Shown piece by piece: positions 23,949 through 35,134 of a stretch of 64,000 nucleotides of DNA. The position numbers and the translations under genes were made by a program. Under the pieces are notes generated by a model. That model saw only the letters and a list, made by a program, of their open reading frames with translations, did no database searches and was not told where the DNA came from. Within the stretch, counting starts at the first letter, position 1, and every line of letters begins with the position of its first letter. Source of the stretch: Lamellibrachia satsuma. Its lineage: Eukaryota > Annelida > Polychaeta > Sabellida > Siboglinidae. The stretch covers positions 6,747,501-6,811,500 of the forward strand of contig BSQZ01000006.1 in NCBI GenBank assembly GCA_033239005.1, given 5' to 3'.

Positions 23949-24049
23949 GTGAGGGTGGGACAATTGTCACCATGATTATGACTGAGAGTTGTCTGTAAGT
24001 GACTCTCACTAAGAGTTATATCTGCCTCAACTTCTTTCTTTTCATTCTC

Positions 24050-25900
24050 TGTTTCTCTCTGTCGGTGTCTCCCTCCCTCCCTCTGTCTAACCCTCTACAC
24101 CTCAATCTCTCCCTCAGCCTCCCTCTGTCTAACCCTGTACATCTCAATCCCGCCCTCTGTCTAACCCTCTACCTCTTAATCTCTCCCACCACCTCCCTCT
24201 TTTTAACCCTCTACCTCTCAATCTTTCCCTCCACCTCCCTCTGTCTAACCCTGTACCTCTCCATTTTCCCTCCACCGCTCTATGTCTAACCCTCTACTTC
24301 TTAATCTCCACCTCCCTCTGTCTAACCCTCTACATCTCAATCTCTCCCTCCACTTCTCTATGTCTAACCCTCTACCTCTCAATTTTCCATCCACTTCTCT
24401 ATGTCTAACCCTCTACCTCGCAATCTTTCCATCCACCTCTCTATGTCTAACCCTCTACATCTCAATCTCTCCCTTGGTCTAACCCTCTACATCTTAGTCT
24501 CTCCCTCCATTTCTCTCAGTCTAACCCTCAACCTCTCAATCTTTCCATCCACCTTTCTATGTCTAAACCTCTACCTCTCAATCTTTCCATCCACCTCTCT
24601 ATGTCTAATCCTCTACCTCTCAATTTCTCCCTCCATCTAACCCTCTACCTCTCGATCTCTCCGTCCACCCCTCTCTGTCTAACCCTCTACATCTCAATCT
24701 CTTCATCCACCTCCCCATGTCTAAACATCTACCTCTCAATCTCTCCGTCCACCTCTCTGTCAAATAATCCTCTACATCTCGATCTCCCTTCACCTCTCTC
24801 TGTCTAACCCTCTACATCTCAATATAGCCCTCTGTCTAACCCTCTACATCTCAGTCTTTCCATCCACCTCTCTATGTCTAACTCTCTACATCTCAGTCTC
24901 TCCCTCCACTTCTCTCGGTCTAACCTCTACATCTCAATCTTTCCATCCACCTCTCTATGTCTAACCCTCTACATCTCAATCTTTCCATCCAACTTTCTAT
25001 GTCTAACCCTCTACCTCTCAATCTTTCTATGTCTAACCCTCTACCTCTCAATCTTTCCATCCACCTCTCTATGTCTAATCCTCTACATCTCAGTCTCTCC
25101 CTCCACTTCTCTCGGTCTAACCCTCTACATCTCAATCTTTCCATCCACCTCTCTATGTCTAACCCTCTACATCTCAGTCTCTCCCTCCACTTCTCTCGGT
25201 CTAACCCTCTACATCTCAATGTTTCCATCCACCTTTCTATGTCTAACCCTCTACATCTCAATCTTTCCATCCAACTTTCTATGTCTAACCCTCTACCTCT
25301 CAATCTTTCTATGTCTAACCCTCTACATCTCAATCTTTCCATCCAACTTTCTATGTCTAACCCTCTACCTCTCAATCTTTCCATCCACCTCTCTATGTCT
25401 AATCCTCTACCTCTCAATTTCTCCCTCCATCTAACCCTCTACCTCTCGATCTCTCCGTCCACCCCTCTCTGTCTAACCCTCTACATCTCAATATAGCCCT
25501 CTGTCTAACCCTCTACATCTCAGTCTTTCCCTCCACCTCCCTCTGTCTAACTGTCTATATCTTAATCTCTCCCTCCACCTCTCTCTGTCTAACCCTCTAC
25601 TTATCAATCTCTCCCTTCACCTCTCTCTGTGTAACCCTCTACCTCCCAATCTCTTCCTCCACCTCTCCCTGTCTAACCATCTACATCTCAATATCTCCCT
25701 CTGACTAACCCTCTACCTCTCAATTTCTCCCTGCACCTCCCTCTTTCTAACCATCTAGCTCTACATCTCTGTGTTTCTCTGTCTCTATGTGTCTGTCTGT
25801 CTCTCTCCCCCATCTCTCTCTCTGTCACACCCTGTCTCCATTTCTCAATCTCTCCCTCCACCCGTCAATCTCTCCTTCGACCTCTCCATATCTCTCCCTT
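24050..25900 (+). repeat. Pyrimidine-rich satellite (about 42-bp units) filling intron 8
   Basis: Diverged units of about 42 bases with core ctatgtctaaccctctacat followed by ctcaatctttccatccacct. The 42-base period equals 14 codons (MSNPLHLNLSIHLS), giving long spurious + strand frames. The + strand is nearly purine-free for long stretches. It leaves only about 100 bases to the exon 8 donor and about 90 bases to the exon 9 acceptor, so it makes up most of intron 8. The 3' end (25760-25900) decays into simple tctctc. Confidence 0.95.
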
Positions 25901-25990
25901 CATCTCTCACAACATCTCCACCTCTCCCTCCACCTATTAATTATATCAATTACTGGTACCTTTTGCAATGCTATTACAATTTCTATCCAG

Positions 25991-26178
25991 GCAATTGTCA
26001 CGCGGCTGCTAGGCAGTTATGGCAAACGTCTGGACAAAAATCAGATGCGTTTCCTGCTCAACAAGGAATCCTCCAAGAACCCATACTGGCTCTCTATTGC
26101 TGTTGAGGAGCTGAGGGTCTTCGGAGATTTCCGCAAGGTTTCTGAGAAGATCCAACAGCTTGCAGATGGACTGCTCAA
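25991..26178 (+). CDS. Exon 9: NACHT helical domain
   Basis: The acceptor is caatttctatccag before 25991 and the donor is ctcaa|gtaagt after 26178. Sixty-two codons plus two bases (phase 2). The peptide includes LLGSYGKRLDKNQMRFLLN and NPYWLSIAVEELRVFGDF. These are the family's 'yGK.L...q...ll.k....NPlwL.valeELRvfG.f' helices, among the best-conserved parts after the P-loop. The next exon is 22.6 kb downstream, the longest intron in the window. Confidence 0.95.
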
Positions 26179-26555
26179 GTAAGTTTGTTTTCAATCAGTT
26201 CAGTGTTTGTAAGTGGTGTGTCTGCATTATTTGATATCTCTCAAAAGTCTCCTGATGTGACAGTTGATGTTTCAATATATTGACGTGACATGTAAGGTGG
26301 TGAAAAAGTGACCACAAGGATGATAAATGATGGTTTGATATTTGTGCCTGTCCAAAACTACATTGTTTTTGACCACTAGGGATGTTCATCAACTGTTAAA
26401 GCAAATTTACTCAAATCAACTCTCAGATTGTTATGCTACAAAATGTATTAAATTTTAGTATCTGAGTTGTTTTTGTCTTTAGACCCGGCTTTGAACTCCA
26501 GACAGTACAATATTGATCTAATATGAATTATCACCCATAATCTTCCTGATAGCCA
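26179..26555 (+). other. Start of intron 9, nothing recognised
   Basis: AT-rich sequence after the exon 9 donor; no repeat or coding signal. Confidence 0.6.
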
Positions 26556-26559
26556 CACT

Positions 26560-27800
26560 CATTGGAACATGCCAAAGGATCAAATCTCAAAATTAACCAA
26601 ATCACCAAAACCCCATGTCAGATTCACCAAACCCCATGTCAGATTCACCAAACCCCATATCAGATTCTCTCCCAAATTCAAATCAGACATCCTAACGCAC
26701 CTGTACCTCAGTGGTCTGATTGCACAATCAGACGACATCCAGCCAAACCCTGGCCCAGTGTTTCCTTGTGGAACTGGCCATCAGCCTGTCAGAAACAAGA
26801 GAGACAAGGCCACCCTTTGTGAAGCGTGTAATCTCTGTCACCCATAAACTCTATTGGCTTATCACCATTAACTTACAATTCTCTGACTAACTAAAGTGCC
26901 TTCTGGTTCTGCTATCAATGTGGAATCCCAAACTTTATTCCTACCTTTTCAAACAATCAACAATCCATTCTTGGCTACACCTGGTCTGACAGTTCTGTAC
27001 TTAACAACCCAGTGTCTCGTACATCCCAAAACAAAGACCTAACTTTCAGACCAAACCCCCAAAATGCTTCAACCTGTGAACGCCACAACAAAACCCAGTG
27101 AAAAAGGAAACATACATAAAGGGATTTTGACAAATACCAATAGTGTTAAGAGTATTGAAAGTAAAAGCTATCCAATCTAATAAACCAGATATCATATTCC
27201 TAATTGAAACTAAATTAGATGAAAACTAAATATCCAACATACATTTTTTCTACCAAGCTATGAGGCCGTCAGAAAAGACAGAAATGGCAGTGGCGTACTC
27301 ATAGCATTTTGTGACAACATTGTAGCATAACCACATGTCGACCTAATCTCACATTTTAAAGTAGTGTGGAAAAAATTAACTTTGCGTGAAATACACCCAT
27401 ATATGTTTCATCTTATTACCGGCCCCCAAGCGACCACCTGCCATCCCTGAAGCTCTTCATCATTTTGTTTACAGATCTCAAATCTCAGCGTAATGTAGTT
27501 AAGCAGGAAACTTGAACCTTCCTGATATCAACTGGGATGACAACAAACGACAAACAACAGAACTGCTAGCAAGCATAATACATTACTATAAATAATTAGT
27601 TAATTTGGACTGCTAAACATGGTAAACGACTCCACACGCATTGATTCTGGTAACATTCTTGACTTCATACTCACTTCCTATACCTCCGTAATCACCAACA
27701 CTCGCCCCACTCCTGTCAACTTACACCCAACTTGCAGCGTGAAAAAAGCCAATGCCAAAAGATCACCAAACAATAAAAAGATTGTCAAACGATAAACGCA
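26560..27800 (+). mobile_element. LINE 5' fragment with a 2A-like peptide, PHD-like finger and endonuclease start
   Basis: The frame from 26569 contains LYLSGLIAQSDDIQPNPGP, a 2A-like motif (D-I-Q-P-N-P-G-P at 26734-26757). A Cys/His-rich stretch follows at once, starting PCGTGHQPVRNKRDKATLCE and CNLCHP, and continues in a shifted frame as SAFWFCYQCGIPNF (about 26900). This is the PHD-type finger that follows the N-terminus in some APE-type LINEs. Endonuclease relics follow (LIETKLDEN near 27200; VNDSTRIDSGNILDFIL at 27620-27665). Stops and frameshifts show it is dead. The part from 27263 on is duplicated at 38079. Confidence 0.75.
26595..26665 (+). repeat. 21-bp in-frame repeat, 3 copies, in LINE N-terminus
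   Basis: The unit caccaaaccccatgtcagat occurs three times and encodes repeated KPHVRFT. It sits just ahead of the 2A-like motif and keeps the frame open. Confidence 0.85.
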
Positions 27801-28849
27801 GGGTCTCAGTGAATTTATTCCTGCCAGACATCACTTATGTCACATCTGGGCCGAGTTCGACTTACCTACAACACTGACCAGTGGTCACTCTAGTCATGAC
27901 CAGCATACGCCAAACGCATTCTGTCTGACCTGGTTTGGTCAGAGTTACATCACACTGACCCACCAACATTGCCACTGCCTACAAACGGTGGAAAGTCTGG
28001 TCGACATGACAACCAATATAGCTATCTTCGTGTCATTTTTGTTTCATAATTATACAATTATTTTTGTGTCTGTGATCAATATTTAGGGTTAGAAACTATT
28101 CTGGGCAGTGGACCACCAGCTCTGGAAATATGGTCATCCTGCCAAATTTCTGGTGGTCCAAACTAGTTTTAACAAACAGAAGTGACCTTTGTAACATCAA
28201 ACTCAAATGACAGAATATGCATTCTTTATTAAAAACAATTTGTTATGAAATTTTACTTGTCATTGTTGTGGGCAGTCGACTTATTCGTGTCCGCCCAGAC
28301 AACGCCGGAGTCATTGGCTGCCAAGAGTCAAGACGCCACTGGAGCCACAATGACATGAACAAACTCAGTGCAGCTTAAACTATATTAGAATGGCATGTGT
28401 CGTAACGTGTGGGCCAGTCGTCCAGCTAGATGGAACAATGTCAAAGTGCTTCACAACTCAACCACGATCTTTTCATGTCAGCTTCTTTGACAGGCATGTT
28501 AAAATATATGAAACACAACTATTTAGTTGAGCAATCGGGCAGAGAAATCAACGTTTTTTACTAATAAAAGCATCATTGTTTTAATTTCTGCCATAATTTT
28601 TTCAGTAGACCACCGGACCACTACATAGGAGGTTTTTTGTAGTCCGACGGCATTTTTGTTAGACTTGGGTCATTGGACCACCGTCAACCAAAATAAGTGA
28701 CATTCCATTAAATGTAGACATACAACTATCCCACCACTGGATATCAAGCCGCACCGCTGGTGTTAATACACATTTGTGGTTTGCTGCAATTAAACAGCAA
28801 ATAGCATCTAAAATTTCCCAGAGGAATACTCCCGCCATAGACAACACCA

Positions 28850-29275
28850 GCTGCCCAATTAAGCTTCCCTGCAAGGGATTACGTCTGTCTTATGCCTACA
28901 TATTTTCGCTTCGCAAAAGCCTGTAACTCTGGTCTAAGAGCTAACAGTTTGTCCATAGGTAGACGCTAGCTCATAGTATCTGAGTCAATTTCAATTCAAA
29001 GAAAAGTAATACACCGAATGGGATCAACCACTTTATTTCAATTTATACAGAAACCTAAGTGCAGCGATAGCCTAATTAGAGTGTTTAGTGCAATAGCACA
29101 TTCCTCTAAGGTGGGTGCACAAATAAAGAAATCATCCAGATACACTACAACCGCAGTAAAGCCCCCCTCCTGGCCATCATGTTTGGCTGCTTGGGTCAAA
29201 CAATGCTACATATACCAAGTGCCAGTCTAGACCTGAAAGGCAATTTTTTGTCATACAGATAAATAATTTCATGTT
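28850..29275 (-). pseudogene. DIRS-like reverse transcriptase fragment (copy A)
   Basis: Read on the minus strand: EIIYLYDKKLPF, then after frame changes MMARRG and VVVYLDDFF (catalytic YLDD codons at about 29128-29142), then ALNT. This pattern (YLDDFF after LPFGS...APGIF) is typical of DIRS/tyrosine-recombinase retroelement RTs. It is frameshifted and its N-terminal half is absent from this copy. Confidence 0.6.
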
Positions 29276-29465
29276 GCAGTGGATACTGGGTAGGTTTGGC
29301 TTTTTGGAAAATTAATTTGAAATGAGACTAGCAAAGAATTCGAATTGATTATGCACCTTTAACCCTGCAGCAAATTCATCAGCTGCACTTGGCTATGCTT
29401 TGGTAGATTCAGTCCTCTGTGGTGAACATGTGTGACAGCCTGGGAGGAAGCTGAGAGGAGGGAAG

Positions 29466-30240
29466 GTGACAGGTCGTAGGGAGACAGGAAGGAAAGGAAT
29501 GGGAGGGAAGACAACCGGAGTGAAGGAGAGGGGAGTAGGGGAGACAGGAGGGAAGGAGAAGGGAGTGGGGGAGAGGGGAGTGGGACAGACAAGAGCAAAA
29601 GAGTGTGAAGTGGGGGAGACAGGAGCGAATGAGACAGGAGGGAAGGGGTCAGGACAGAATGTGATGGAAGGGATCGAACGGAAGAGTTATTCTGCAGCAG
29701 TGATAGAGGGGGTGAGGAAGAGAGCGAGGGTGTTTGTGGGGGATTCGATAGTTAGGAAGACCGACAGAGTCTTAAACAAGGGAGATGATGTGGTGGTCTG
29801 CTTGCCTGGAGCCAAAATAGAGGCGATAACTGAGAGGGTAAAAAACATCGTAGGTTCGGGTAAGGGTGGATCTGTTTTAGTACACGTAGGGACAAATAAC
29901 GTAGAGAGGGAGGGTACAACTGCCATAGTTAGGAAATATAGGCAGTTGGTCAGAACACTAAAACAGACGCGGGTTGAGCAGGTAATACTGTCAGGGATTT
30001 TACCTGTAATAGGCAGGAGGAGTCACAAATATCGAAATTGTCGGGGGATGGCAATTAACATGTTAGTCCAGAAGCTATGTAGGGAAGAGGAAGGTGGATT
30101 TATGGGGAAGTTTTGTTGGGAGGGCTGACATGTACATGAAGGATGGGCTTCATCTAAGTGGAAAGGGGGCAGCAGTATTCGCGGATGAACTTTCAGCAGC
30201 AGTAGATAGTGACATGGGTACTATGACAAATATTTTGGGA
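29466..30240 (+). pseudogene. LINE ORF1 with SGNH/GDSL esterase-like domain, frameshifted
   Basis: After a Gly/Lys/Glu-rich repetitive N-terminus comes RARVFVGDSIVRKTD (block I, catalytic Ser in GDS), then GGSVLVHVGTNNVEREG (block III, GTN) and VEQVILSGILP. The frame ends at 30128. A one-base shift near 30110 restores the family pattern MYMKDGLHLSGKGAAVFAD, which carries the block V Asp and His (D-G-L-H). The catalytic triad is therefore encoded but split by a frameshift. Esterase-type ORF1 proteins are known from CR1-clade LINEs. Confidence 0.85.
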
Positions 30241-30374
30241 AGTAAACATTGTTTAAACTAGAAGTGCAGGGGGGTTACCTAGAGGTGTCTCAAGCAGAAC
30301 AAGAGGCCACTAGCACAGATAAACCAATATCAAACCATCCGAAAAAACATATCTGAAAAAGGTTATAGATGCGT

Positions 30375-32423
30375 ATGTTTAAATGCAAGGAACATAGTAA
30401 ATAAGAAAAACGAATTAAACATTATGGTAGAAGATATTGACCCTCACATAATTGGTATAACTGAATCATGGGCCAACATAGATATAACAGATGCTGAATT
30501 AGGACTGACAGGATACGTAATGTTTAGGAAAGATCGAATAGGAAGAAGGGGCGGGGGAGTTATTTTATATGTTAAAGAATCTATTCAGGCTTATGAAATA
30601 AAACTAGAAAGGGAAGCAGATTGCGATGAAGCTGTTTGGTGCAAAATTGTTTCAGGAAATTCAAAATTAACTATTGGATTAGTTTACCGAAGTCCAAACA
30701 TAAACGAAGAGGACAACACAAAAATAAAAACGCTATAAAGGAAGTTAGTAAAGGGGAATGTATCATAATGGGGGATTTTAACCATGGACACATACAATGG
30801 AATTCTCTAGAGAGCACAGGGATTGAGGACCAACAATTTCTATTTTTAATCCAGGATAGCTTTCTTACTCAGCACGTACTAGAACCAACCAGGGGAGAAA
30901 ATGTATTAGATATAGTTTTGTCATCACAAAAAGAATTAGTGGACAATGTAAAAATATTTGAACCATTGGGTAACAGTGACCATAATCAAATACATTTTGA
31001 CATCAATGTAAAATCAGAAAGCAAAAATAAGAAAACGTACAAGAGAAACTTCCACAAAGGTAACTACAAAGATATGAGAAAATACTTAGCAAAGCTAGAT
31101 TGGAATAACATGCTGATGAATAAGACCGCAATTGAATGTTGGAATATTCTAAAATATGAAATTGAGAGTATCATCGATAAATTTGTTCCCTTCCAAAAAC
31201 AAGGAAAACGGTGTAGAAAGAAACACTTGTCAAAAGAGGCTATTAGAAAAATAGTGTTAAAACAAACTATGTGCAGGGTTTATAGGCGTACCAGAAAGGA
31301 AGAAGACTATGCAAATTACAAAGAGGCACTTAATGCAGCTACAACTGGAATCAGACAATCTAAAAGAAGCTATGAGCAAAAACTAGCATGTAACATAAAA
31401 AATGACAGCAAGAGTTTTTATGCATATGTCAGGAGTAAACAAAACGTACAAGACATGGTTGGACCTCTAGAAGACAGTGCTGGAAATATAATATCACAGG
31501 GGTTTTTAATGGCGGAAGACCTAAATGGTTACTTCAGTTCAGTGTTTACCAAAGAAGATATTAGTTCATTACCAGTTGCTGATGCTAAATTTCAGGAGGC
31601 TAAATCTGAATATTTAGGTCCGTTAGTTGTAACTCCAGAATTGGTAGCTAAGAAAATAAAGGCAATGAAGGATAACAAATCACCGGGAGTGGATGGGATT
31701 CCTCCAAAATTACTAATGGAAACAGTAGAACAAATCAGTATACCACTTGCAATAGTATTCAACTTGTCATTAAAAGAGGGAGTTGTTCCGTTTGAATGGA
31801 AAGAAGCAAACATCATACCATTATTTAAAAAGTGTTCGAGAAATAAGTCAGAGAATTACAGACCAGTGAGTTTAACGTCAGTGATTTGTAAATTATTAGA
31901 AAGGTTAATTAAAGACCATATGGTGGACTTCCTCGTTAAGCATAAATTATTAAATTCGTCTCAACATGGATTCCTTAAAGCGAGGTCATGCTTAACAAAT
32001 ATGTTATGTTTTTTGGAAGAAATCACTAAGTGGATAGACGTGGGATCGCCAGTAGATATTATTTACTTAGATTTTCAGAAAGCTTTTGACAAAGTGCCAC
32101 ATCAAAGATTACTACTTAAATTAAAAGCCCATGGTATCGGGGATAGCATAACTGACTGGATAGAACAATGGCTGACTGACAGAAGACAACGAGTTGTAGT
32201 AGATGGAGAAGTTTCAAATTGGAAATCGGTTTTGAGTGGGGTACCTCAAGGATCAGTATTAGGACCTATATTATTCTTAATATATATCAATGACTTGGAC
32301 GACAGTATAACAAGTAACGTACTGAAATTTGCGGATGACACAAAACTGTTTAGAAAGGTTAATACTGATGGTGATAAACAACATTTACAAAACGATCTAG
32401 ATAGATTAGTGAAATGGTCTTAG
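30375..32423 (+). pseudogene. LINE ORF2: endonuclease and reverse transcriptase
   Basis: The endonuclease begins in NARNIVNKKNELNIMVEDI (ATG at 30424) with GITESW, then RRGGGVILYVKES and IGLVYRSPN. A frameshift near 30720-30736 moves it into the long frame ending at 32423. That frame has IIMGDFNHGHIQW, GENVLDIVLSS and NSDHNQIHF, then RT blocks NKSPGVDGIPPKLL, ENYRPVSLTS, YLDFQKAFDKVPH, SGVPQGSVLGPILF and KFADDTKLF. All expected catalytic residues are visible. The frame stops at a TAG (32421-32423) directly before KWQMLLNFGKC, which continues in the same frame. Confidence 0.92.
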
Positions 32424-33134
32424 AAATGGCAGATGTTGTTAAATTTTGGGAAATGTAAATGCCTACATACAGGACATGGGAACTTGAATGTAAACTATAA
32501 AATGGGAGATACTGTTCTGGGTACTACTGTAAAAGAAAAGGACTTAGGAGTTACAATAAGCGCTGATATGAAAGTTTCAGAGCAGTGTGGTATTGCAGCT
32601 TCAAAGGGTAATCAAATTCTTGGATTGATTAGAAGAAACATAACATACAAGGGAAAAAAGTTAATTATACCTCTTTATAAAGCAATAGTTAGACCTCATT
32701 TAGAATACTGTATACAAGCATGGAGACCATATCGTAAGAAGGATATAGATACGCTTGAACGCATACAAAGGAGAGCAACTAAAATGATTCCAGAACTGAG
32801 AGACCTTAGTTATGAAGAACGCCTGAAAGAATGTGGTTTAACAACTCTAGAGACAAGGAGGTTAAGAGGAGATCAGATTGAAGTTTTTAAGATATTGAAT
32901 GGGTATGAAAATATTGATAGAAATAAGTTTTTCTCACTCAAGGATAGCAGAACTAGAGGACATGAGGTAAAGTTAGTAAAGGGTCAATGTAGATTGGACA
33001 CCAGGAAGCACTCGTTCTCACAGAGGACAATAAATGAATGGAACAAATTGTCTACAGATTGTGTAACTGCTAGCAGTGTGAATATGTTTAAAAACAAGGT
33101 TGACACATATCTCAGGAGGGCGGGTTACACATAG
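32424..33134 (+). pseudogene. LINE ORF2 C-terminus after an in-frame stop
   Basis: Same frame as the RT, separated only by the TAG at 32421-32423. Contains KMGDTVLGTTVKEKDLGVTI, YKAIVRPHLEYCIQAW, LERIQRRATKMIP, YEERLKECGLTTLETRRLRG and a terminal WNKLSTDCVTASSVNMFK. It is the normal end of CR1-like ORF2, with stop at 33132-33134. Confidence 0.9.
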
Positions 33135-33948
33135 ATGAACATTGTTGGACTCTCGATAAGCCAATGGCTTCCTTGTCCACTTGCCATCAGGTCTTTTGCT
33201 TGGATGGCAAATCTTGTTAAATCTTGACATGGGTGGCCAAGCAATGGTTGTAATATTGATGTCAATAGACAGTATTGACACACATTAGTATTAGCACTAG
33301 ATTTTATGACATGCTAGGTGCGGGAATCAGGAGTCAAAAAGTTGCACTTGAATGAAACCTGTTTACAAATCAGGCCGAAATACTATAATATAATAAGTAA
33401 AGCGTTTTCATTAGTTATATTAAATGTCCATCTTAAAAGCCCACACAAAAAATGTAACTGCGCATTCAGTCACAAGTTCATGTTCATGTGTTAATCACTC
33501 ATTTCAATAACAATATTCTAAGCTATTTTTGACCGACATTTAATTGGCAAAAGCCATAATGTCCATATTGAAAACATGCCAGGTTTTATGTAGATCTTTC
33601 ATTTCACCAGTCGATTGAAAACCACTTTCACATCCTCCAGTTACTCCACAGTATATTCACAATCATTTAGATATTTGATATAAATTCTGTAAAAAATCCA
33701 CCAAAATGTTAGATGAAACATGAAATATATAATTATGACGTTTATAAAGTTTAATATTTATTCTGAAGTGGGGTTGACCAATAATGCCAATTTCAAGTGC
33801 CAAAAATTGCACTCTCGGCCAGGGTTCTGGTGAGCAGTGTGAGAAATTGCAGGCTGCGTTATACCTTGACTCCAACCGTGGTTTTTTCGTAGTCGATAGA
33901 CGTTGCATGTGTTATGAATATTGTGTATTGCATGCGCATCTTCTGAAT

Positions 33949-34380
33949 TTATGGTTGTGCACAGCTTGACATGGATTTTCTCATTCCTGCTGTATCAACT
34001 TTGAATGCATGGCTGGAATTTTTCATGATAACTTTGTGTAGAGGATTCCTGAAAGATGCTTCATATTCGTAGAAGAAACATAGATCTTTTTCATACTGAG
34101 CAGACTGAGAGCAAGTGAAGGTACTACACTCCGACAAGGGAATCTTGGATGACCGTCTTCTGGTACCTCTAGCTGCCAGTCGCTTCTCACATTTTCCCTC
34201 GCCCTTGTGCACATTCTGTATGGCATTTTCTGTGTCATGTTCGGTTTCGGATTCAAGATCTTGACTGGTCAAGTCACCAAGATGTCTGCTTGCATCTGGA
34301 TAGTCTCCATCTCCGTAGCTTGCTGATTTTCTGATGATTTTCAGGACTTTCTCATGGGCACTTGGTTTCTCAACGAGCAC
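33949..34380 (-). pseudogene. Unrecognised frame in copy A, paralogous to 45535-45912
   Basis: A 143-residue minus-strand frame with an acidic stretch (LESETEHDTENA), a basic stretch (RLAARGTRRRSSK) and then LCFFYEYEASFRNPLHKV. Copy B keeps almost the same frame (45535-45912). It vaguely recalls Cys-rich N-terminal segments of repeat-derived invertebrate proteins, but I do not recognise a defined family. Probably a TE remnant rather than a host gene. Confidence 0.4.
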
Positions 34381-34471
34381 ATCCCCAGATTATACAGAGA
34401 TACAGAGGGAATAGTACATTTTGTATCTTGCCATCTTTGCAGCTGACACATCCCTACAAAGAACAGCTTAA

Positions 34472-35134
34472 CCTCACTTTACAGGCACCTCAGTAATACT
34501 GCCAACTGGCCATTATGGTCACTTCAGTAATACAGCCAACTGGCCATTATGGTCACTTCAGTAATACAGCCAACGTGCCATTATGGTCATTTCAGTAATA
34601 CAGCCAACTCGCCATTATGGTCACTTCAGTAATACAGCTAACTGGCCATTATGGTCACTTCAGTAATACAGCCAACTGGCCATTATGGTCACCTCAGTAA
34701 CACAGCCAACTGGCCATTATGGTCACCTCAGTAATACAGCCAACTCACCATTATGGTCACTTCAGTAATACAGCCAACTGACCATTATGGTCACCTCAGT
34801 AATACAGCCAACTGGCCATTATGGTCACCTCAGTAATACAGCCAACTGGTCATTATGGTCACTTCAGTAATACAGCCAACTGACCATTATGGTCACTTCA
34901 GTAATACAGCCAACTCGCCATTATGGTCACCTCAGTAATACAGCCAACTTGCCATTATGGTCACATCAGTAATGCAGCCAACTGGCCATTATGGTCACAT
35001 CAGTAATGCAGCCAACTGACCATTATGGTCACTTCAGTAATACAGCCAACTGGCCATTATGGTCACTTCAGTAATACAGCCAACTTGCCATTATGGTCAC
35101 ATCAGTAATACAGCCAACTGGCCATTATGGTCAC
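34472..35134 (+). repeat. 34-bp minisatellite, about 19-20 copies (copy A)
   Basis: The core is cagtaatacagccaactggc followed by cattatggtcactt. The same array in copy B (46070-46206) has only about 4 units. Confidence 0.96.

Larger units (their letters stand above)
29437..33224 (+). mobile_element. CR1-like LINE, near full-length, inserted in copy A
   Basis: The borders are defined by comparison with copy B, where the same flanks are contiguous (gtgtgacatgggtggcc near 44886-44900). Copy A has gtgtgac up to 29436 and tgacatgggtggcc from 33225, so tgac may be a 4-bp target duplication. The element holds ORF1 (29466-30128 and beyond) with an SGNH/GDSL esterase-type domain and ORF2 with endonuclease and RT. 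It ends in repeated aaatcttg(tt) rather than poly(A), as CR1/L2-type elements do. Defects are limited: one frameshift in ORF1, one in the endonuclease, and one stop after the RT. It is the youngest-looking LINE in the window. Confidence 0.92.

Noticed and set aside
24080..25760. Telomere-like sequence (ctaaccct)
   Set aside because: The hexamer is never repeated in tandem; it occurs once per roughly 42-base unit.
23999..26182. Many overlapping frames rich in Ser, Leu and Pro, and Arg-rich on the minus strand
   Set aside because: Translation of the pyrimidine-rich 42-bp satellite; only the exon at 25991-26178 is coding.
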